This document shows, piece after piece, positions 46,646-56,862 of a DNA stretch of 64,000 nt. This DNA comes from Novosphingobium sp. Chol11. Its GTDB lineage: Bacteria; Pseudomonadota; Alphaproteobacteria; Sphingomonadales; Sphingomonadaceae. The position numbers and the translations under genes are program-made. The DNA is taken from positions 605,674 through 669,673 of the forward strand of contig NZ_OBMU01000001.1 in assembly GCF_900218065.1 (NCBI RefSeq). The letters run 5' to 3'. A model generated the notes under the pieces. It did no database searches, was not told where the DNA came from, and was given only the letters and a program-made list of their open reading frames with translations. Position 1 is the first letter of the stretch. The number at the start of each line of letters is the position of its first letter.

Positions 46646-46717
46646 GTCACCTCAGCAAAAGCTGGGTTCTCGCTTTCTTTACAAGACCAACCAGATCCCA
46701 GCTTCCGCTGGGATGAC
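46646..46717. repeat. Inverted pair of CCCAGC-type repeat arms between murB and ddl
   Basis: The left arm (46646-46670) reads GTCACCTCAGCAAAAGCTGG then GTTCT, and the right arm (46694-46717) is its near-inverse, GATCCCAGCTTCCGCTGGGA then TGAC. Each arm contains an AGC-GCT palindrome and the two together can pair over about 24 bases. It fills the 100-base gap before ddl. Confidence 0.8.
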
Positions 46718-46729
46718 GGAGATAATGGA

Positions 46730-47689
46730 ATGACCCGTGGCCCCTGGCATGTCGCCGTTCTCATGGGAGGCTGGTCCGCCGAGCGCCCGGTATCGCTGAT
46801 GAGCGGCGAGGGCGTAGCCAAGGCGTTGGAATCGCGCGGGCACAAGGTCACGCGGATCGATATGGATCGCAACGTTGCTGCCCGGCTTGCCGAAGCCAAG
46901 GCCGATGTCGTGTTCAACGCGCTCCATGGTGTTCCGGGGGAAGACGGGACGGTTCAAGGCATGATGGACCTGATGGGGCTCACTTACACCCATTCGGGTC
47001 TCGCCACCTCCGTCATCGCGATCGACAAGCAGCTGACGAAGCAGGCGCTGGTGCCTCATGGCATTCCGATGCCCGGCGGTCATATCGTCGACAGCGCCAG
47101 CCTGTTCGAAGCCGATCCCCTGCCGCGCCCCTATGTGGTGAAACCCGTCAATGAAGGCAGCTCCGTCGGCGTCGCCATCGTCACTCAGGATGGTAACTAT
47201 GGTTCGCCCATCGGCCGTGACGTAGAAGGGCCTTGGCAGCATTTCGATCAGCTGCTTGCCGAACCCTATATTCGCGGGCGCGAACTGACGACAGCCGTTT
47301 TGGGTGGCGAGGCGCTGCTGGTGACGGAACTGCGCCCCAAGAGCGGCTTCTATGATTTCGACGCCAAATATACGGACGGCATGACAGAGCATGTCTGCCC
47401 GGCCGAAATCCCGAACGAGATCGGTGAAGCCTGCAAGGCCATCGCCCTTCGCGCGCATCAGCTTCTGGGCTGCAAGGGGGCTTCGCGGTCCGATTTCCGC
47501 TGGGACGACACGCAGGGGGTGGATGGACTCTACCTGCTGGAGGTGAACACGCAGCCCGGCATGACACCGCTCAGCCTCGTGCCCGAGCAGGCGGCGAAAC
47601 TGGGCATTGACTATGCCGAGCTGGTCGAGCGTATTGTCGAGGATGCGCTGACGCAGAAACAGGGCGCAAAGGGGGCAGGGCATGGCTGA
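46730..47689 (+). CDS. ddl: D-alanine:D-alanine ligase
   Basis: 319 residues, ATP-grasp fold. Motifs are VLMGGWSAERPVSL, HGVPGEDGTVQG, KPVNEGSSVGV, FYDFDAKYTDG and LEVNTQPGMT. It makes the D-Ala-D-Ala dipeptide used by MurF. It overlaps ftsQ by 8 bases. Confidence 0.96.
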   Translation: MTRGPWHVAVLMGGWSAERPVSLMSGEGVAKALESRGHKVTRIDMDRNVAARLAEAKADVVFNALHGVPGEDGTVQGMMDLMGLTYTHSGLATSVIAIDKQLTKQALVPHGIPMPGGHIVDSASLFEADPLPRPYVVKPVNEGSSVGVAIVTQDGNYGSPIGRDVEGPWQHFDQLLAEPYIRGRELTTAVLGGEALLVTELRPKSGFYDFDAKYTDGMTEHVCPAEIPNEIGEACKAIALRAHQLLGCKGASRSDFRWDDTQGVDGLYLLEVNTQPGMTPLSLVPEQAAKLGIDYAELVERIVEDALTQKQGAKGAGHG

Positions 47690-48620
47690 AGCACGCATCC
47701 GGCGCGGAGGGACGGCGCGACTGACGCGGACGACCGGACCGCGCGGCCGCACCGGCCCCGGCCGGGGAAAGCCAGGCAAGCGCCGCTCCTGGTTCGGCCG
47801 TATGCTGCACGCGCTGCCGGTCAGCGACGACACGCTTCAGCGCATGGCGAGCTGGGCGATCGTCGGTATCGTCGTCATCGCACTTGGTGGCATCGCCATG
47901 CTGATGGGCGTCCCCGCCACGGCCGGGCAGAAGGCAGCCGAAGTCGCCGCCAGCGCCGGGTTCGAGGTGCAGAAGGTCGAAGTGCGCGGCGTCGAGCGCA
48001 TGGACGAGCTGCCGGTCTATAATATCGCGCTCGGCCAGGTGGACCGCTCCATGCTGTCGCTCGACCTGCCCAAGGTTCGCGATGAAATGCTGAAGCTCGG
48101 CTGGGTCAAGGACGCGCGCATTTCGCGGCGCCTGCCCGACACTTTGGTGGTCGATATCGTCGAGCGCGACCCGGTGGCGGTCTGGCAGCATGACGGGCAA
48201 TTGCACCTCATCGACGTGCAGGGAGTCGTGCTTCAGTCCGTATCCACCGACGCGATGCCGGACCTGCCGCTGGTCGTCGGCCCCGATGCCAATCGCCAGA
48301 CTGCGGGCCTCAACAAGCTGATGGAAAATGCGCCCGCGCTGAAACCCATGCTGGCTGGTGCGACCTGGGTCGGGAACCGTCGCTGGGACTTGCGCTTTCA
48401 GTCGGGTGAAACGCTTTCGCTGCCTGAGGGAGACAGGGCCTCTGCAACCGCGCTGGTCAATTTCGCGCGCATGGATGGCGTCAACCGCCTGCTCGGGCGC
48501 GGCATCGTGAAGTTCGACATGCGCGACCCTGACCGCTTCGTGCTCCGGCTCCCGCAAAATCAGGTGAACGACAAGGCTGCGGCGAGCGCCGAGGCCGAGC
48601 CTCAGGGCGAGGAAGGCTGA
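47682..48620 (+). CDS. ftsQ: Cell division protein FtsQ
   Basis: 312 residues. A long basic Gly/Arg-rich cytoplasmic start (1-45), a membrane helix (about 57-77) and a POTRA domain (about 96-165) beginning KVEVRGVERMDELPVY, then the FtsQ beta domain. It links FtsL/B to the early divisome. Position between ddl and ftsA is the standard one. Confidence 0.93.
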   Translation: MAEARIRRGGTARLTRTTGPRGRTGPGRGKPGKRRSWFGRMLHALPVSDDTLQRMASWAIVGIVVIALGGIAMLMGVPATAGQKAAEVAASAGFEVQKVEVRGVERMDELPVYNIALGQVDRSMLSLDLPKVRDEMLKLGWVKDARISRRLPDTLVVDIVERDPVAVWQHDGQLHLIDVQGVVLQSVSTDAMPDLPLVVGPDANRQTAGLNKLMENAPALKPMLAGATWVGNRRWDLRFQSGETLSLPEGDRASATALVNFARMDGVNRLLGRGIVKFDMRDPDRFVLRLPQNQVNDKAAASAEAEPQGEEG

Positions 48621-48625
48621 CGCGC

Positions 48626-49912
48626 ATGGCCCAGCCCAAGGTCGACAAGCTCGTCACCGCAATCGACATTGGATCGTGGAAGGTTTCGGCCCTCATCGCA
48701 GGCCGGACCGAGACGGGCGAACTGGCGATATTGGGGACCGGCCAACGGGAAAGCCGTGGTGTCCGGCGCGGCTTTATCGCCGATATGGAGCGCACCGAAT
48801 TGGCCGTGCGCGAAACCGTCGAGCAGGCAGAGCGGGTGGCGGGCACCAACATCGAGGATGTGTGGGTCAGCTTTTCCGGCGGCAGCCTGGTCAGCGACGT
48901 GGTGACGGTCGAGCGCGACATGGGCGGCTATCGCGTCGAACAGGCCGACATCGACGATCTGCTTGCGACAGGGCAGCAGGGGATCGATCCCGATGGGCGC
49001 GTCGTGCTGCATGCCCAGCCCACTTGCTTCACTATCAATGGCAAGGTGCCCGTCAAGAAGCCGCTCGGCATGCATGCCGACTTGCTGGGCGTGGATATCC
49101 ATGTTGTGCTGGCCGATGGCGCGCCGCTCGCCAATCTCGATCTGTGCGTGCGGGGAGCCTATCTCAACGTCAATTCGATCGTCGCCTCGCCGATCGCGAC
49201 GGGTCTCGCCTGCCTTTCTGAAGAAGAGCGTGATCTGGGTGTCGCGCTGGTGGAACTTGGCGCGGGCGTGACCAACGTATCCCTCTACGCGGGCGGCATG
49301 CTGGTCGGCCTGCACAGCATACCTATCGGCGCGTCCGACATCACGGACGATATCGCGTCGGCCTTCGGCATCCGCCGCAGCCAGGCTGAGCGGATCAAAT
49401 GCTTCTACGGGTCGGCGATGCAAAACCGCCGGGACTTCCGCGAAATGATCGAGATCGCGCCCCCGCATGGCGATGTCGCCGTGCCGGGACAGAGCGCAGG
49501 GCCGAACGCTGACGGTGGCAAAATCACACGCGCTGCGCTGGTCGCCGTCATCTGCGAACGGCTGAACCAGTTGATGACGGAAATCAACGCGGCGCTTGCG
49601 GGCATGGGCTTCAATACGCCTACGGGACGCCAGGTGGTGCTGACCGGCGGCGGCGCGGAGATGAAGGGCATTGCCGATTATGCGCAGGGCGCGTTGGGCC
49701 GCGCCGTCCGCATCGGCAGGCCGCGTGGCCTTGCCGCTCTGCCGGAGGCGCATAGCGGCCCCGCTTTCGCTACGCTCGCCGGACTAGCGCTTTACGGCGC
49801 ATCGAACCCGGTTGATCTTAGAACGATAGCGCCTGCGCCACAGACCGTTCATCGTGTCAACGCGCCGCAATGGTGGCAGCGCATGGTGCGGGCGATGAAG
49901 ACGAACTATTGA
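48626..49912 (+). CDS. ftsA: Cell division protein FtsA
   Basis: 428 residues with the actin fold: VTAIDIGSWKVSALI phosphate loop, the 1C subdomain at about 85-165, and the late VLTGGGAEMKGIADYA adenosine loop. The C-terminal WWQRMVRAMKTNY can form the amphipathic membrane-targeting helix. It tethers FtsZ to the membrane. It starts 5 bases after ftsQ. Confidence 0.95.
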   Translation: MAQPKVDKLVTAIDIGSWKVSALIAGRTETGELAILGTGQRESRGVRRGFIADMERTELAVRETVEQAERVAGTNIEDVWVSFSGGSLVSDVVTVERDMGGYRVEQADIDDLLATGQQGIDPDGRVVLHAQPTCFTINGKVPVKKPLGMHADLLGVDIHVVLADGAPLANLDLCVRGAYLNVNSIVASPIATGLACLSEEERDLGVALVELGAGVTNVSLYAGGMLVGLHSIPIGASDITDDIASAFGIRRSQAERIKCFYGSAMQNRRDFREMIEIAPPHGDVAVPGQSAGPNADGGKITRAALVAVICERLNQLMTEINAALAGMGFNTPTGRQVVLTGGGAEMKGIADYAQGALGRAVRIGRPRGLAALPEAHSGPAFATLAGLALYGASNPVDLRTIAPAPQTVHRVNAPQWWQRMVRAMKTNY

Positions 49913-50022
49913 ACAAATCTAAAGCCAGACGAAATTTGCTAGTGAAATACGCTATTTTCTGTTGCATTAACTTTCGATGACAGTTTCGCTCATGTCGCCG
50001 AAGCTGGAGGGAGCTAGAATTT
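49913..50022 (+). promoter_or_regulatory. ftsA-ftsZ spacer, probable ftsZ promoter/leader
   Basis: A 110-base AT-rich gap in an otherwise tightly packed cluster, with TTTGCTAGTG and TATTTTC stretches and a GGAGGGAGC ribosome site at 50007-50015. ftsZ usually has its own promoters. No clear GANTC methylation site or TTAA-N7-TTAA CtrA site is visible here, so no specific regulator is proposed. Confidence 0.35.
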
Positions 50023-51483
50023 ATGAGCATTGAGATCAGCCCGCCGCATGTAGACGAGTTGAAGCCTCGCATCGCGGTGATCGGCGTCGGCGGCGCGGGC
50101 GGCAACGCCATCGCGAACATGATCGCCGCGTCGGTTGAGGGCGTGGATTTCATCGTCGCCAATACCGACGCGCAGGCGCTGAACGCCTCGCCGGCCGAGC
50201 GGCGCATTCAGCTCGGGCCGCAAATCACCGAAGGTCTTGGTGCTGGTTCGCGCCCTGAAATCGGCAAGGCTGCTGCTGAAGAAACGATCACCTCGGTCGA
50301 AGAGGCGCTGAATGGAGCGCATATGTGCTTCATCGCCGCTGGCATGGGCGGCGGCACCGGCACCGGCGCTGCGCCTGTCATTGCGAAGGCTGCGCGTGAA
50401 CGGGGCATCCTGACCGTCGGCGTCGTGACGAAGCCTTTCACCTTCGAGGGCAATCGTCGCATGAAATCGGCGGAGAGCGGGATCGAGGAGCTGCAGAAGC
50501 ATGTCGATACCCTCATCGTCATCCCGAACCAGAATCTGTTCCTGATCGCGAACCCCAACACCACCTTCAAGGAAGCCTTCCAGATGGCTGACGAGGTGCT
50601 ACAGCAGGGCGTTCGCGGCATCACCGACCTCATGGTGATGCCGGGCCTCATCAACCTCGACTTCGCGGACGTCCGCTCGGTGATGGGCGAGATGGGCAAG
50701 GCGATGATGGGCACGGGCGAAGCCGAAGGCGACGGCCGCGCGCTTCAGGCGGCGGAAAAGGCGATCGCCAACCCGTTGCTCGACGGCGTGTCGATGCGCG
50801 GCGCGAAGGGCGTCATCGTGTCCATCGTCGGTGGCGACGACATGCGCCTGATGGAAGTCGACGAAGCCGCGAACCATATCCGCGAGCTGGTCGACCCGGA
50901 TGCGAACATCATCTGGGGTTCGGCCTTCAACGATGGCCTTAACGGCAAGATCCGCGTCTCGGTCGTAGCGACTGGCATCGACAGCGAGGCCACGGGTGCC
51001 GCTGCTCCGCTGACCCAGCCGTTCAGTTTCGCGAGCCGTCCCGCTGTCGCTGTTCCTGCTGCTGCCTCGCGGCCGGTGCCGCAGGCCGCTCCGGCTGCAG
51101 CACCTGAGCCCGAGCCGGAAACGCTGGAACTGGATGTTCCGGCGGCTCCAGCGCCCGCGCCCATTCCGGCTCCGGTCGAAGAGCGGGCGGCTGCTCCTGC
51201 TCCCAAGCCTGCTGCTGCCGCGCCTGCGCGGCCAGCCGCCGTATTTTCGGATGAAGACCCGTCGCAGGATGAACTACTGCTCGGCGCCGAGGAAGCCGAA
51301 GCGCAGCCTGCTCCCGCCCCTGCTCCCGCACCTCAGGCTGCGCCCCGCGTCGCTTCGGGCGGGACTTTGTTCGAACGCATGGCCGGTCTTACCCGGGGTT
51401 CCGACAAGAATGCTGGCCTCAGCGATGATGCGGCATCGACGCCGGACATCCCGCGCTTCCTCAACCGCCAGAGCAACCAGTAA
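50023..51483 (+). CDS. ftsZ: Cell division GTPase FtsZ
   Basis: 486 residues. The tubulin-type GTPase core (about 14-325) has [11 protein letters not shown], the GGGTGTG signature (109-115) and the T7 loop region [12 protein letters not shown] 150-residue Pro/Ala/Glu-rich linker follows, then the C-terminal peptide [12 protein letters not shown], which binds FtsA and other partners. The long linker is usual for alphaproteobacteria. It ends before a strong terminator. Confidence 0.97.
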   Translation: MSIEISPPHVDELKPRIAVIGVGGAGGNAIANMIAASVEGVDFIVANTDAQALNASPAERRIQLGPQITEGLGAGSRPEIGKAAAEETITSVEEALNGAHMCFIAAGMGGGTGTGAAPVIAKAARERGILTVGVVTKPFTFEGNRRMKSAESGIEELQKHVDTLIVIPNQNLFLIANPNTTFKEAFQMADEVLQQGVRGITDLMVMPGLINLDFADVRSVMGEMGKAMMGTGEAEGDGRALQAAEKAIANPLLDGVSMRGAKGVIVSIVGGDDMRLMEVDEAANHIRELVDPDANIIWGSAFNDGLNGKIRVSVVATGIDSEATGAAAPLTQPFSFASRPAVAVPAAASRPVPQAAPAAAPEPEPETLELDVPAAPAPAPIPAPVEERAAAPAPKPAAAAPARPAAVFSDEDPSQDELLLGAEEAEAQPAPAPAPAPQAAPRVASGGTLFERMAGLTRGSDKNAGLSDDAASTPDIPRFLNRQSNQ

Positions 51484-51512
51484 GAAGGCGGGTCGAAGCT
51501 CGATTTGATATG

Positions 51513-51553
51513 AAAGCGCGCCATCGGCTGCATCGGGCGGCCGGGCGCGCTTT
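51513..51553 (+). terminator. Terminator after ftsZ
   Basis: A 10-base stem AAAGCGCGCC / GGCGCGCTTT with a 21-base loop, ending in T5 (51551-51555). It closes the dcw transcript 30 bases after the ftsZ stop. Confidence 0.88.
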
Positions 51554-51602
51554 TTACTTCGATAAATTTCCCATTCACCCATCGATCCGGTAAAGGGCTA
51601 GT

Positions 51603-53324
51603 GTGAAACGCTCAGCTTTATGGATCCTTGGCGGCCTGCTTGTTGCGGGAACCGCGCAGGCACAGCCCGCTCAAATCCAACCGCTCCGCCCCTCGGGCGC
51701 TGAAAATCTCAGCCGCAACCTGTCCCGTCTGGCATCCAATCCGCGCGATGTTGATGCGCTGATCGGGGCAGGTGAGGCGGCGATCGACATGGATGACACC
51801 CGGGCCGCCGCAGGCTTCTTCGCGCGCGCCGATGCAATCCAGCCCAATAATGGACGAGTGAAGGCGGGGCTCGGACGAGTAGCGCTCAAGGCGCAGAACC
51901 CTGCCGAAGCGCTTCGCCTGTTCGATCAGGCAACCCGCCTTGGCTTTGGCGAGGCAACGCTGCTCGGAGATCGAGGGCTTGCGCGCGACATGACCGGTGA
52001 TCAGGCCGGAGCGCAGCAGGATTATCAGGCGGCGCTCAAGCGTGCTCCGGCAGATCCGGATCTTATCTACCGCTATGCCGCGTCGCTCGGTATTTCGGGC
52101 CAGGTTGATGCGGCCGAGAAGGTGCTTCAGCCGCTGCTTTACAAGAGTGACCGCGTTGCATGGCGTTATCGCGCTTTCATCCTGGCCATGAACAACAAGC
52201 AGGCCGATGCGCGAAAGATCGCCAGCCAGACTTTGCCAGCGCAGCTCGCATCTGCGCTCACGCCTTACATGGAGAAGATGCCTTATCTGACTCCCGCGCA
52301 AAAAGCTGCGGCGGTGCATTTCGGTCATTTCCCGACCAGCGTCGGCACATCCTTGGCAGCTGCAACTCCCAAGGCGGCGCCCGCGCCTGCGCCGATGGCT
52401 GCACCGGCGCCAAGGTCAACTCCGGCTCCAGCCCAGGCCGTGCCGTCCACTGCCGGGCGACCAGCGATGCCCGTACCGCGCGCGCCAACGCAACAGCCGG
52501 GCAGGCCTTCCTTCACGGCAACGCCCTCACCGCCTCAACCCTCCGCAACAGTTGCCCGTCCCGTTCCAGCCAATCCTGCGCCATCCACCTTCGCGCAGAC
52601 ATCGACGGAAACGCGCCCGGCACAGGTGCAGGGGCCGCCTGCGCCGTTGTCCGCTCCTGTCGCTCGCCCGGCTGTTTCGCCTGCACCGCAAAACCCGCCC
52701 AGTGCGGCGACGCCAGCGCCAACATCCGCGCCAACGCCACAACCGCCCGCTGTTGCGCCAGCGCCGCGTCCGCAACCCAATCCGGAAGCGACACGGACTT
52801 TGGCCGACATCATCCACGCCATCGATGTTCCTGCGTCGGAACGCCAGGTGAGCGTGGCAGCGGTCGATCTTTCCGAAGTCGAAGCGCTTCAGGCGGCGCG
52901 CCGTGCGGAGCGGCAGGCGGCAGCGGACAAGGCGAAGAAGGCGGCCGCCGCAGCCAAGGAAAAGGCTGATGCAGCGGCAAAGGCCAAGGCGAAAGCGGAA
53001 GCGGATGCCAAGGCGAAGAAAGCGGCCGAGGAAAAAGCGCGGCTTGCCGCCAATCCGGCACGCAGCTGGGTGCAGATCGGCACGGGCGCGGATCGCAGCG
53101 CCCTTGGCTTCACGCTCAAGAGCCTTCGCCGCAAATATGATGATGTGAAGCCGCAGGATGGCTGGGTGGCCAGCTGGGGCCGCACCAACCGCCTGTTGAT
53201 CGGCCCATTTGCCAGCTTCACCCGCGCCAAGGCGGTGGAGGCCAAGCTGAAATCCGCCGGTGCTGACGCCTTCGCGTGGCAAAGCGACGCGGGCGAGGTG
53301 GTCGAACGGCTGGGAGGGAAGTAA
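51603..53324 (+). CDS. TPR and SPOR domain protein
   Basis: 573 residues from GTG 51603. It has a signal peptide (1-20), TPR-type helices (about 30-240) with ALIGAGEAAIDMDDTRAAAG and repeated LxxR pairs, a low-complexity Pro/Ala region (about 250-400), an Ala/Lys-rich helix (about 425-485) and a C-terminal SPOR domain (about 488-573) starting WVQIGTGADRSALGF. It is probably a periplasmic or outer-membrane septal peptidoglycan-binding protein. Its place straight after ftsZ suits a divisome role, but that is inference. Confidence 0.85.
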   Translation: MKRSALWILGGLLVAGTAQAQPAQIQPLRPSGAENLSRNLSRLASNPRDVDALIGAGEAAIDMDDTRAAAGFFARADAIQPNNGRVKAGLGRVALKAQNPAEALRLFDQATRLGFGEATLLGDRGLARDMTGDQAGAQQDYQAALKRAPADPDLIYRYAASLGISGQVDAAEKVLQPLLYKSDRVAWRYRAFILAMNNKQADARKIASQTLPAQLASALTPYMEKMPYLTPAQKAAAVHFGHFPTSVGTSLAAATPKAAPAPAPMAAPAPRSTPAPAQAVPSTAGRPAMPVPRAPTQQPGRPSFTATPSPPQPSATVARPVPANPAPSTFAQTSTETRPAQVQGPPAPLSAPVARPAVSPAPQNPPSAATPAPTSAPTPQPPAVAPAPRPQPNPEATRTLADIIHAIDVPASERQVSVAAVDLSEVEALQAARRAERQAAADKAKKAAAAAKEKADAAAKAKAKAEADAKAKKAAEEKARLAANPARSWVQIGTGADRSALGFTLKSLRRKYDDVKPQDGWVASWGRTNRLLIGPFASFTRAKAVEAKLKSAGADAFAWQSDAGEVVERLGGK

Positions 53325-53334
53325 GGGCGTCCCC

Positions 53335-54492
53335 ATGACGACCCTTGCCCCTTATGCTTCGCACCCCAGCCGCAGCCGCGGCCGCCTGCATCCTGAACCT
53401 GGCGGCGAATTGCGTGGCCCGCGCGACATCTTTCAGCGGGATCGTGATCGCATCATTCACTCGATCGCCTTTCGAAGGTTGCGGCACAAGACGCAGGTGT
53501 TCGTTTCCCCGGATGGCGACCATTTCCGCGTCCGCCTGACCCACAGTCTGGAAGTCGCGCAAATCGGCCGGACAACGGCGCGCACCCTCGGCCTCAATGA
53601 GGATCTGACCGAAGCGCTGTGCCTTGCCCATGACATAGGCCATCCTCCCTTCGGTCATGCGGGTGAGGAGGCGCTGGAAGCGGCCCTGGAGGATCATGGC
53701 GGTTTCGACCACAATGCGCACACCCTCCGCACGCTCATGCTGCTGGAGTCGCCCTATCCCTGTTTCGCCGGGCTCAACCTCAGCTGGGAAATGCTGGAAG
53801 GGCTCGCCAAGCATAATGGCCCGGTCGATTATCCCGGTTGGGCAATGCGGGAAGTGGATGGGCTATTTCCGTTGGAACTGTCCTCCCACGCCTCGCTGGA
53901 GGCGCAGTTGGCCGCGATTGCCGACGATATCGCCTATGACAATCACGACATCGACGATGGCCTGCGCGCTGGCTTGCTGACGCTCGAGCAACTGATGGAG
54001 GTCGCGGTCGTCAGGCATTGCTGGGAGAGGGTGCGTGCGCGCTATCCTGATATTCCGCAGGAACGCCTGCTGCGCGAGTTGGTGCGTGAACAGATTGGCC
54101 TCATGGCGAATGACCTCATCGCGTCCACCCGCCGGAACATCGCGGACGAACGCATCGAAACGGTCGAGGATGTGCGCAACGCCGGACGCGCGCTCGTCTG
54201 CTTCTCCCCCGAACTGGCGGCGCAGGAACGTGAACTGAAGCGCTTCATGTACGCTTCGCTCTATCATCATCCATCCCAACTGGCCGCCGCCGACCGCGCC
54301 CGCATCATCGTGCGGGATCTGTTCCGCGCCTATCAACAGGAGCCGCAGCTGATGCCAGCCGAGTGGCAGGATGATCGCCTGCTCGATGAGCCGCGCCGGA
54401 GCAGGCACATCGGCGATTTCATCGCTGGCATGACTGATCGCTACGCGGAAAAGCGGCATGCGGAGATTTTCGGAGAAGTGGCGCTCGCCTGA
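53335..54492 (+). CDS. dgt: dGTP triphosphohydrolase-like protein
   Basis: 385 residues from ATG 53335, 10 bases after the SPOR gene. The HD-domain metal ligands are in RLTHSLEV (His70), LAHDIGHPPFGHAG (His99, Asp100) and the later DDIAYDNHDIDDG. The RDIFQRDRDRIIHSIAFRRL start is typical of the shorter dNTPase group. It hydrolyses dNTPs to nucleosides and triphosphate, preferring dGTP in the best studied members. Confidence 0.92.
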   Translation: MTTLAPYASHPSRSRGRLHPEPGGELRGPRDIFQRDRDRIIHSIAFRRLRHKTQVFVSPDGDHFRVRLTHSLEVAQIGRTTARTLGLNEDLTEALCLAHDIGHPPFGHAGEEALEAALEDHGGFDHNAHTLRTLMLLESPYPCFAGLNLSWEMLEGLAKHNGPVDYPGWAMREVDGLFPLELSSHASLEAQLAAIADDIAYDNHDIDDGLRAGLLTLEQLMEVAVVRHCWERVRARYPDIPQERLLRELVREQIGLMANDLIASTRRNIADERIETVEDVRNAGRALVCFSPELAAQERELKRFMYASLYHHPSQLAAADRARIIVRDLFRAYQQEPQLMPAEWQDDRLLDEPRRSRHIGDFIAGMTDRYAEKRHAEIFGEVALA

Positions 54493-54536
54493 AGAGCCGG
54501 TTGCGCTGGCCCTGAACGCGCCCTAGCCTTTGCCAT

Positions 54537-54830
54537 ATGGCCCTTCATCCGCAGATAGCCGCCCTTGCGGCACAACTCGAAGATCTCGCCGCATTTCTGC
54601 GCAGCCGGGGTGATCGCAAATGGTCGGGCAGGGTGGAGCTATGCGCCCATCTGGTGGCGGACTCCAATTTCACCGGCGTCGACCATTTCCTGCGCCTGTT
54701 CGAAGGCGATGACAGCCTGGCGCATCTCGTCCTGGGCGACCCGGCAAGTGACAATCGTCTCGACGAGCTGCGCAAGGTGACCCGTGCATTGGCGCAACGG
54801 TTGGCGCGCGAAGAAGGTGCAGCCGATTGA
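54537..54830 (+). CDS. Small conserved-looking protein, unknown
   Basis: 97 residues, mostly helical, with a central VELCAHLVADSNFTGVDHFL and a LRLFEGDDSLAHL segment. There is no signal or membrane segment. It lies between dgt and the glycine riboswitch; the codon use matches its neighbours, which supports a real gene. I do not recognise the family with confidence. Confidence 0.65.
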   Translation: MALHPQIAALAAQLEDLAAFLRSRGDRKWSGRVELCAHLVADSNFTGVDHFLRLFEGDDSLAHLVLGDPASDNRLDELRKVTRALAQRLAREEGAAD

Positions 54831-54901
54831 GCAATTGACGGCGCACGTCATTTCCCGCAATGCAACGGGGTCACCGGCGCCCGACAGATTCGGGTCCGGA
54901 C

Positions 54902-55105
54902 ATGATGCGGGAGAGCATGGGAAGCCTTTCAGGCCACCCCGTCGCCGAAGGAGCAACCGCCCCGGAATCTCTCAGGCCAAAGGACCGCATCATGGGCAGG
55001 CACTCTGGAAAGCGGACGGTTCGCGCCGTCCCACCGAAGGGGTAAGCCATCCGGCCGCGCGGCTGGTGGTCAAAGCTCTCAGGTTCCGTGACAGAGGGGG
55101 TGGCA
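54902..55105 (+). promoter_or_regulatory. Tandem glycine riboswitch
   Basis: Aptamer 1 (54902-54993) is closed by stem ATGATGCGG / CCGCATCAT and holds the glycine-aptamer strings GCGGGAGAG, GCCGAAGGAGCAA and AATCTCTCAGGC. Aptamer 2 (about 54995-55105) has CACTCTGG, CACCGAAGGGG, AAGCTCTCAGG and ACAGAGGGGG. The linker is about two bases. A GTCCG / CGGAC hairpin at about 55116-55128 may be the expression platform. It controls gcvT and the operon behind it; high glycine should turn expression on. Confidence 0.93.
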
Positions 55106-55172
55106 GACGTCACGAGTCCGTCTCCGGACCCACGCGTTTGTCGCCATATCCTTGCCACGAAAGGCCGCTCTC

Positions 55173-56324
55173 ATGTCCGGCAATGACGACATCGCCCATA
55201 TCGAAGAAGAATTGCCGCTGCAGGACCTGCCGCTCGATACCTGGCATCGTGCGCGAGGCGCGCGGATGGTCGGCTTTGCGGGCTATCACATGCCGATCCA
55301 ATATGAAGGCATCATGGCCGAACATGGCTGGGTCCGCGAGCATGCCGGGCTGTTCGATGTCAGCCATATGGGTCAGCTCACCTTCTCCGGTGACGGCGTG
55401 GACGAAGCGCTGGAATATCTGCTGCCGAGCGATATCAAGGGGCTGAAGCCTTTCCGCCAGCGTTATTCGATGCTGCTTGATGAAGAAGGCGGCATTCTGG
55501 ACGACCTCATGGTCTCTCGCCTGGGCGCGGGCGCGTTCGACGGTGCGGACATCTACATGGTCGTCAACGGCGCGACCAAATATGACGACATTGGCTGGAT
55601 GATCGAGCATCTGCCGGACGAGGTCGTCATGAACCATATGGACGAGCAGGCGCTGCTCGCCCTTCAGGGTCCTGAGGCAGGCGAGGCGCTGGCCAGCCTG
55701 ATCCCCGAAACAGGCGATCTTGTTTTCATGCAGTCGGGTCTTTTCACCTGGCGCGGCGTCCCACTGTGGATCAGCCGGTCGGGCTACACGGGGGAGGACG
55801 GCTTTGAGATCAGCGTGCCCGCAGACAGCGCTGCGCTGCTGGCGGACGCTCTGTGCACTTTGCCGCAAGTGAAGCCGATCGGCCTTGGCGCGCGGGATTC
55901 CCTGCGGCTTGAGGCCGGGCTTCCGCTCTACGGCCACGACCTGACACCCGCCGTCAGCACGATCGGCGCGGATCTTGGCTTCGCCATCCAGAAGCGCCGC
56001 CGCGAGGAGGGCGGGTTCATCGGCCATGCGCGCGTGATGAAGGAACTGGCCGATGGCCCAGGTTCGAAGCGCGTGGGATTGAAGATCGAAGGTCGCCTGC
56101 CGGTTCGCGAAGGCGCGCCGATCTTTGCTGACGGGATCAGGGTGGGAGAGGTGACCTCCGGTGGTTTTGCGCCGACCGTTGGCGCTCCCATCGCCATGGG
56201 CTGGGTGAGCTTGCCCCACAGCGCGATCGACACCGCATTGGAGATCGAAGTGCGTGGCAAGCGCGTGGCGGCGACCGTAGCGCCCATGCCGTTCGTGCCA
56301 CACCGCTACCGCCGCAAGGCCTGA
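55173..56324 (+). CDS. gcvT: Glycine cleavage T protein (aminomethyltransferase)
   Basis: 383 residues from ATG 55173. Motifs are [29 protein letters not shown], the YTGEDGFEI block and [20 protein letters not shown]. It transfers the methylene group to tetrahydrofolate and releases ammonia. It is the first gene after the glycine riboswitch, followed by gcvH. Confidence 0.96.
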   Translation: MSGNDDIAHIEEELPLQDLPLDTWHRARGARMVGFAGYHMPIQYEGIMAEHGWVREHAGLFDVSHMGQLTFSGDGVDEALEYLLPSDIKGLKPFRQRYSMLLDEEGGILDDLMVSRLGAGAFDGADIYMVVNGATKYDDIGWMIEHLPDEVVMNHMDEQALLALQGPEAGEALASLIPETGDLVFMQSGLFTWRGVPLWISRSGYTGEDGFEISVPADSAALLADALCTLPQVKPIGLGARDSLRLEAGLPLYGHDLTPAVSTIGADLGFAIQKRRREEGGFIGHARVMKELADGPGSKRVGLKIEGRLPVREGAPIFADGIRVGEVTSGGFAPTVGAPIAMGWVSLPHSAIDTALEIEVRGKRVAATVAPMPFVPHRYRRKA

Positions 56325-56370
56325 TTTCCTGATTTTATGGTCAAGCAAGCACTCCGAGGGGAGCAGTAAG

Positions 56371-56742
56371 ATGAGCCGTTACTTCACCGACGAACATGAA
56401 TGGATCGACGTAGAGGGCGAAATCGCCACGGTCGGCATCACGGACTATGCGCAGGAACAGCTGGGCGACATCGTATTCGTGGAGTTGCCTGCCGAAGGCA
56501 CGACCTTCGAAAAGGGCGATGATGCGGCCGTCGTGGAATCGGTCAAAGCTGCGTCTGACGTCTATGCGCCGATTTCGGGCGAGGTCGTGGAAACCAACGG
56601 CGCGCTGGAAGACGAGCCCGCCCTGGTCAACAGCGATGCGGAAGAAGATGGCTGGTTCTTCAAGCTGCGCGTGACGGATGCGAGCGAGCTCGAAGGCCTG
56701 ATGAACGAAGCCGCCTACAAGAAGTTCGTGGCTTCCCTTTGA
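56371..56742 (+). CDS. gcvH: Glycine cleavage H protein
   Basis: 123 residues, normal length. The lipoyl lysine is Lys59 in VESVKA. It carries the aminomethyl intermediate between P, T and L proteins. An AGGGGAGC site precedes the ATG. A repeat-filled 135-base gap separates it from gcvPA. Confidence 0.97.
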   Translation: MSRYFTDEHEWIDVEGEIATVGITDYAQEQLGDIVFVELPAEGTTFEKGDDAAVVESVKAASDVYAPISGEVVETNGALEDEPALVNSDAEEDGWFFKLRVTDASELEGLMNEAAYKKFVASL

Positions 56743-56750
56743 GCAATATT

Positions 56751-56862
56751 CCCCTCCCGCTTGGGGGAGGGGTTTGGGGGAGGGCGAGTGTTGCCGTCTC
56801 CTCAACAAACCGTCCCCCCGGCCCCTCCCGCACGCGGATGGGCAGATCAAAAGGGGGGAGGG
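56751..56862. repeat. C/G-tract palindromes between gcvH and gcvPA
   Basis: A first hairpin pairs CCCCTCCC (56751-56758) with GGGAGGGG (56765-56772). A second C-tract (56822-56829) can pair with the GGGGGGAGGG run at 56853-56862. It resembles the flanks of the CACGTG palindromes without their core. The last G-rich part lies just before the gcvPA ribosome site. Confidence 0.65.
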
